In this document: in pieces, positions 13,484 through 16,335 of the stretch
How positions within the stretch are numbered: position 1 is the stretch's first letter
How the letters are laid out: every line of letters begins with the position of its first letter
From: DASQVO01 sp035640715
Lineage (GTDB): Bacteria > Actinomycetota > Actinomycetes > Streptosporangiales > Streptosporangiaceae
Length of the DNA stretch: 16,335 nucleotides
Direction: 5' to 3'
Assembly: GCA_035640715.1 (NCBI GenBank)
Contig: DASQVO010000382.1
Location: 1-16,335 of the forward strand
The notes under the pieces: model-generated
Seen by the model: the letters and a program-made list of their open reading frames with translations, nothing else
Told to the model about the DNA's origin: nothing
The model's database searches: none
Program-made: the position numbers and the translations under genes

Positions 13484-15205
13484 ATGGGTATACCGGGACG
13501 AGGCACCATAAACGGTTTTATACGGAGAGTCATTAAATCGTCGCTATCTGATTCCGATCTTGGTTCCCTTCGCGAACTGGACGCGCTGTTCGACCAGTCG
13601 CCGATCGCCATGGCCTTCCACGACCGCGAACTGCGTGCCAAGCGCACCAACGCGGCGTTCCGCCGGCTGTTCGGCCTCCCGGACAAGGCGGTCATCGGCC
13701 GCTGGCCCTCAGAGACCATCGGCGGCATGGACGCGGCCTTGATTGAGCGCACCCTCGCCGAGCAAGTGATGACGGCGGGCGTTCCCGCGGTCGACGTGCA
13801 CCTGGAGCAGACCCTGCCAGGCGGGCGCCGGATCCTCTCCTGGTCGGCGTGCCGGGTGATGGAGAACGGCCAGGTGCTGGGGGCGCTGTGCTGTTTCAGG
13901 GACATCACCGGCCAGGTAACGTCGCTCGGGCAGGCTCATGACCTGCTCGAGCGAGCCGGTCACCAGATCGGGACCTCGCTCGATATCCACCGCACGGCCG
14001 CAGAACTCGCCGATCTGGCCGTGCCCGGACTCGCCGACCGCATCGTCATCGACCTGTGCGACCAGGTGCTGCAGGGGGAAAATCTTCCCCGCACCGGCTC
14101 AGGCGCCCTGCAGTTTCGCCGGGTGGTGGTGCGCGACACCAATAAAACCAGGGCCAAGGTTAATTTCGAGGATGGCGGTCTGTTCACCGCGCCGGTCACA
14201 GGTTCGGCCGCCGTGGTGGTCTGGCGGGGGAAGCCCCTCCTGGCGCGGAACCCGGCCGAGATACGCAGGCAGGCTCCCTACACGCCCGGTCGTGCGGAAG
14301 CCCTCCTTGCCCGGGGTGCGCACACGTTCATGGTGGTGCCGCTAATCGCCCGGGGCGTCACCTTGGGGGTGGCCGTGTTCAACCGGGCAGAAAACCCTGA
14401 GCCGTACGGCGAGGCCGATGTGCGGCTGGTCAGCGACCTGGTCTCCCGCGCGGCGGTGCACATCGACAATGCCCGCCTATATACCCGCGAGCACACCACG
14501 GCGGTGACCCTGCAGCGCAGCCTGCTGCCCCGGCACATCCCGCAGGTGGCAGGTCTCGACATCGCGCACCGCTACCAGCCGGCCAGCCGGGCCGCGGAGG
14601 TGGGCGGCGACTGGTTCGACGTCATCCCGCTGGAGGGCGGCCAGGTCGCGCTGGTCGTCGGGGATGTGACCGGCCACGGCATCCACGCCGCGGCGATCAT
14701 GGGCCAGCTCCGCACCACCACGGCGGCCCTGGGCCGCCTGGGGTGCCCGCCGGAGGAGATCATGGCCCAGCTCAGCGGTGTAGTCGCCGGGCACGGCGAC
14801 CACACCGGCGCCACCTGCCTATATGCCCTGTATGACCCGGCCTCCCGGCGCTGCCGCTTCACCAGCGCCGGGCACCTGCCGCCCGCGCTGCGCCACCCTG
14901 GCGGCAGGGTGGAATTCATCGACATGCCCGCCGGGATGATGCTGGGGGTGGGCCAGGGCCGCTACCCGGCCACCGACACTGAACTCCCCCCGGGCGGCGT
15001 GCTGGCCCTCTACACCGACGGGCTCATCGAGCAACCGGGCCAGGACATCGGCACGGGCATGTCCCGGCTCGCCCGCGCGCTGACCGCCAGCCCCGCGCGA
15101 TCGCTGGACCACCTGTGCCACAGCGTGCTGGCCAGCTTTGGCGCCTGCGCCCGGGATGACATCGCCCTGCTGCTGGCCCGCACCACCACCGAGACGGCCC
15201 GCTGA
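13484..15205 (+). CDS. PAS-GAF-SpoIIE (PP2C-type) serine phosphatase
   Basis: A 573-residue cytoplasmic signalling phosphatase. Domains: PAS at about 33-143 (LDALFDQSPIAMAFHDRELR, then VLGALCCFRDITGQ), GAF at about 154-333 (FMVVPLIARGVTLGVAVFNR, DLVSRAAVHIDNARLY), and SpoIIE/PP2C at about 356-566. The metal-binding aspartates are present: EVGGDWFDV (Asp376), VGDVTGHG (Asp394), LYTDGLIE (Asp512) and RDDIALLLAR (Asp558/559). Such enzymes, RsbU-like, dephosphorylate anti-sigma antagonists in partner-switching pathways or act on other phosphoproteins. An ATG at 13463 would add 7 residues, but the ATG at 13484 follows GGGGGAAAAGGG and is preferred. It lacks an N-terminal membrane segment, so it should sense internal signals. 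No antagonist (STAS) gene lies in the window; the RsbW-like ATPase at 3046-3942 is distant and only a speculative partner. Confidence 0.93.
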   Translation: MGIPGRGTINGFIRRVIKSSLSDSDLGSLRELDALFDQSPIAMAFHDRELRAKRTNAAFRRLFGLPDKAVIGRWPSETIGGMDAALIERTLAEQVMTAGVPAVDVHLEQTLPGGRRILSWSACRVMENGQVLGALCCFRDITGQVTSLGQAHDLLERAGHQIGTSLDIHRTAAELADLAVPGLADRIVIDLCDQVLQGENLPRTGSGALQFRRVVVRDTNKTRAKVNFEDGGLFTAPVTGSAAVVVWRGKPLLARNPAEIRRQAPYTPGRAEALLARGAHTFMVVPLIARGVTLGVAVFNRAENPEPYGEADVRLVSDLVSRAAVHIDNARLYTREHTTAVTLQRSLLPRHIPQVAGLDIAHRYQPASRAAEVGGDWFDVIPLEGGQVALVVGDVTGHGIHAAAIMGQLRTTTAALGRLGCPPEEIMAQLSGVVAGHGDHTGATCLYALYDPASRRCRFTSAGHLPPALRHPGGRVEFIDMPAGMMLGVGQGRYPATDTELPPGGVLALYTDGLIEQPGQDIGTGMSRLARALTASPARSLDHLCHSVLASFGACARDDIALLLARTTTETAR

Positions 15206-15222
15206 TCCCCACAAGATGCTGC

Positions 15223-15405
15223 GCGGCACTTGAACCGGGCCGCACGGGCCGCCGTGTCGGCGTAGTCCCGGGGCTCGATGCGGCTCGCGAGGGCGCACAC
15301 CTTCCCGCCGACGACGTCTTCGAGGTCGAGGACGGGGCCGATCTCCATGACCACCGGCTCGCGACCGCTGCCGAAGTAGGCCACCGAGAGCGAACCCATG
15401 GTCAC
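15223..15405 (-). pseudogene. Fragment of an AbiEii-type nucleotidyltransferase
   Basis: The minus strand here encodes AYFGSGREPVVMEIGPVL, then DLEDVVGGKVCALASRIEPRDYADTAA, which matches the middle of AbiEii/AbiGii-family nucleotidyltransferases (typically GPVL-DDxxGxKVxAL-RxxxRDxxDxAA). Only about 60 residues are left. The front, with the nucleotidyltransferase motif, and the C-terminal part are missing on both sides, although the frame is open further by chance. The fragment lies 18 nt past the phosphatase stop, in the opposite direction. It cannot be functional. Confidence 0.6.
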
Positions 15406-15411
15406 TGGCCG

Positions 15412-15540
15412 CGCCGAGAGCAACGCCAACGCCGCTGCCCCGACATCCTGGCCGCCCAACGCCGCGAACGCGCCCGCATCCGCAGCCAACGACAACAACG
15501 CTGGGGCCGCCCACGCCCACAAAGCCGCATGATCAAACCC
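15412..15540 (+). pseudogene. Possible C-terminal remnant with Arg/Gln-rich tail, perhaps recombinase-like
   Basis: A plus-strand frame reads REQRQRRCPDILAAQRRE, then RARIRSQRQQRWGRPRPQSR. The Arg-rich helix followed by RWGRP resembles the tails of some actinobacterial integrases or transposases from memory, but I cannot be certain. Its glutamines are coded almost only by CAA, whereas the neighbouring genes favour CAG, which hints at a foreign origin. No start or upstream domain is present, and the frame runs on without recognisable sequence to 15777. Confidence 0.2.
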
Positions 15541-15564
15541 GGCGAACGTATGTGGTCCGCCGCA

Positions 15565-16194
15565 CTAGCCGTTGCGTTGCGCCGTCATGGTCGCGGTGCC
15601 CGGTGGCGGGTCCCGGGTGGCCTCACGGTGGTGATGGCGGCGATCCTCGGATTGCGGTCCCACGCTACTTCTTGGAGGCACCCGGCGGACAAGCTGGAGG
15701 ATGTGTTCCGGGGAAGTGGCGCGCATGCTGGTGGCTCGGGCGTCGGGGAAGGCGGTCTGGGCGAGGCGGGTCAGTGAATCGCCGGGCCATACCTGGACGA
15801 AAAGACGGACGCCGCGCTCGTAGAGGACGCTGGTGGCCTCGTGCCAGCGGACCGGGCGGGCGATCGAACGGATGAGGTCCTGGCGTACCGCGTCTGCGGT
15901 GCGGAGCGTGCGGCCGTCGTGGTTCCCGGCGAAGGGGACGCGCGGAGGGGCCACCGGCAGGCCGGACAGGACTGCGGCCAGTTCCCGTTCGGGGCCTGCC
16001 ATCAGGAGACTGTGGGCGGGCACGTTGACCGCGAGGCGTTCGGCCCTGGTCGCTCCGTGGGTGCGGGCGAGGGTGAGGAGGCGGTCGACGGCCGCTTCCG
16101 CGCCGGAGACGGCGATCTGGCGGGGAGCGTTGACGTTGGTGGCGTACACGGGTTCGGTGGGCCGGCCGGCCTGTTCCGCCAGGCGTTTGACGGC
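15565..16194 (-). pseudogene. mdcH: 3' half of malonate decarboxylase epsilon subunit (malonyl-CoA:ACP transacylase)
   Basis: MdcH loads malonyl groups onto the acyl carrier subunit of malonate decarboxylase. The minus strand keeps only its second half: EPVYATNVNAPRQIAVSGAE, ATRAERLAVNVPAHSLLMAG (with the catalytic His in NVPAHS), VPFAGNHDGRTL, IARPVRWHEATSVLYERGVRLF and LTRLAQTAFPDARA. The first 120 or so residues, including the GHSxG nucleophile serine, are missing. In their place, directly upstream and in another frame, lies the end of mdcC. The C-terminal 40 residues after HILQLVRR look unlike the family, so the natural stop may also be lost. The GTG at 16149 is only an internal codon. 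The fragment cannot catalyse transacylation. Confidence 0.85.
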
Positions 16195-16201
16195 CTGCCT
16201 G
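16194..16201 (-). repeat. CAGG tandem duplication at the mdcC-mdcH junction
   Basis: The coding strand reads CAGGCAGG. Removing one CAGG gives a continuous frame LSQAVKRLAEQAG that joins the mdcC and mdcH frames, so a 4-bp duplication would explain the change of frame here. Confidence 0.5.
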
Positions 16202-16335
16202 GGAGAGACGGAGCGCGACGGTGCCGGGGGTGGCGCCGAAATCGTTGATCTGGACCGTGGCGGCGATGTCGTTACGGGAGAAGAAGCGCTCCAGGACCGC
16301 CTGCCAGATGCCGCCGAACCCGTCGACGCTGGTGC
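16199..16335 (-). pseudogene. mdcC: 3' end of malonate decarboxylase acyl carrier subunit, cut by the window edge
   Basis: The minus strand from the right edge encodes TSVDGFGGIWQAVLERFF, then SRNDIAATVQINDFGATPGTVALRLSQ, the C-terminal half of MdcC (delta subunit), the acyl carrier protein that holds the malonyl thioester on its phosphoribosyl-dephospho-CoA prosthetic group. The family's INDFGATPG and VDGF-WQ-VL-RFF segments are clear. After LSQ the frame runs on without a normal stop and the sense moves to mdcH in another frame. In known mdc operons mdcD and mdcE normally follow mdcC, so their absence points to deletion. The N-terminal half is outside the window. Confidence 0.85.

Noticed and set aside
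12948..13484. 178-codon plus-strand frame before the phosphatase
   Set aside because: No known family, weaker codon bias than neighbours, and overlap with the phosphatase start. Kept only as a note on the region.
1..16335. CRISPR array, tRNA or rRNA genes
   Set aside because: No regularly spaced repeats and no tRNA-like or rRNA-like sequence were seen on either strand by eye.

Overview
The window is very GC-rich, with strong G/C preference at third codon positions, and carries families that are typical of mycelial actinomycetes: DUF397 proteins, XRE/DUF5753 regulators, a DUF574 methyltransferase, an RsbW-like ATPase and a CU044_5270-type membrane protein. I place it in the Actinomycetota (Streptomycetales, Streptosporangiales, Frankiales or relatives). 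The exact genus cannot be read from the sequence.

Layout. 1-473: end of a possible exported plus-strand peptide, a 16-bp palindrome, and a doubtful small minus-strand gene. 474-1739 (-): glyA, divergent from a nucleoside hydrolase at 1819-2940 (+) that carries a low-complexity insertion inside the enzyme fold. 3046-6785 (-): a regulatory island that reads, in transcription order, DUF574 methyltransferase, DUF397 protein, XRE/DUF5753 regulator, a second DUF397 protein and an RsbW-like ATPase. The first two overlap by 4 nt, the next two are back to back, and a perfect 15-bp hairpin separates the last gene. 6881-10507 (-): a complete cobN. 10954-12540 (-): an ECF sigma-factor gene with a frameshift, and an overlapping one-pass membrane protein likely to be its partner. 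12599-12915 (-): a broken and truncated serine recombinase. 13484-15205 (+): a PAS-GAF-SpoIIE phosphatase. 15206-16335: gene debris, namely an AbiEii-type nucleotidyltransferase fragment, a possible plus-strand remnant, and the 3' end of malonate decarboxylase mdcC joined out of frame to the 3' half of mdcH.

How the parts fit. The most coherent unit is the 3.0-6.8 kb island. Its XRE promoter and its methyltransferase promoter share the 10-mer TGCGAATCGC, which suggests that one regulator, perhaps the XRE protein itself, controls both transcripts. XRE-DUF397 pairs and nearby ATPases belong to the whiJ/bldB/abaA-type gene families linked to development and antibiotic production in Streptomyces. 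The coupling of a second DUF397 gene to a DUF574 methyltransferase under a shared operator is the best candidate for a little-described system. The right third looks like a decaying accessory region: two of its frameshifts look like one-base losses next to C runs, so sequencing error must be excluded before they are called mutations.
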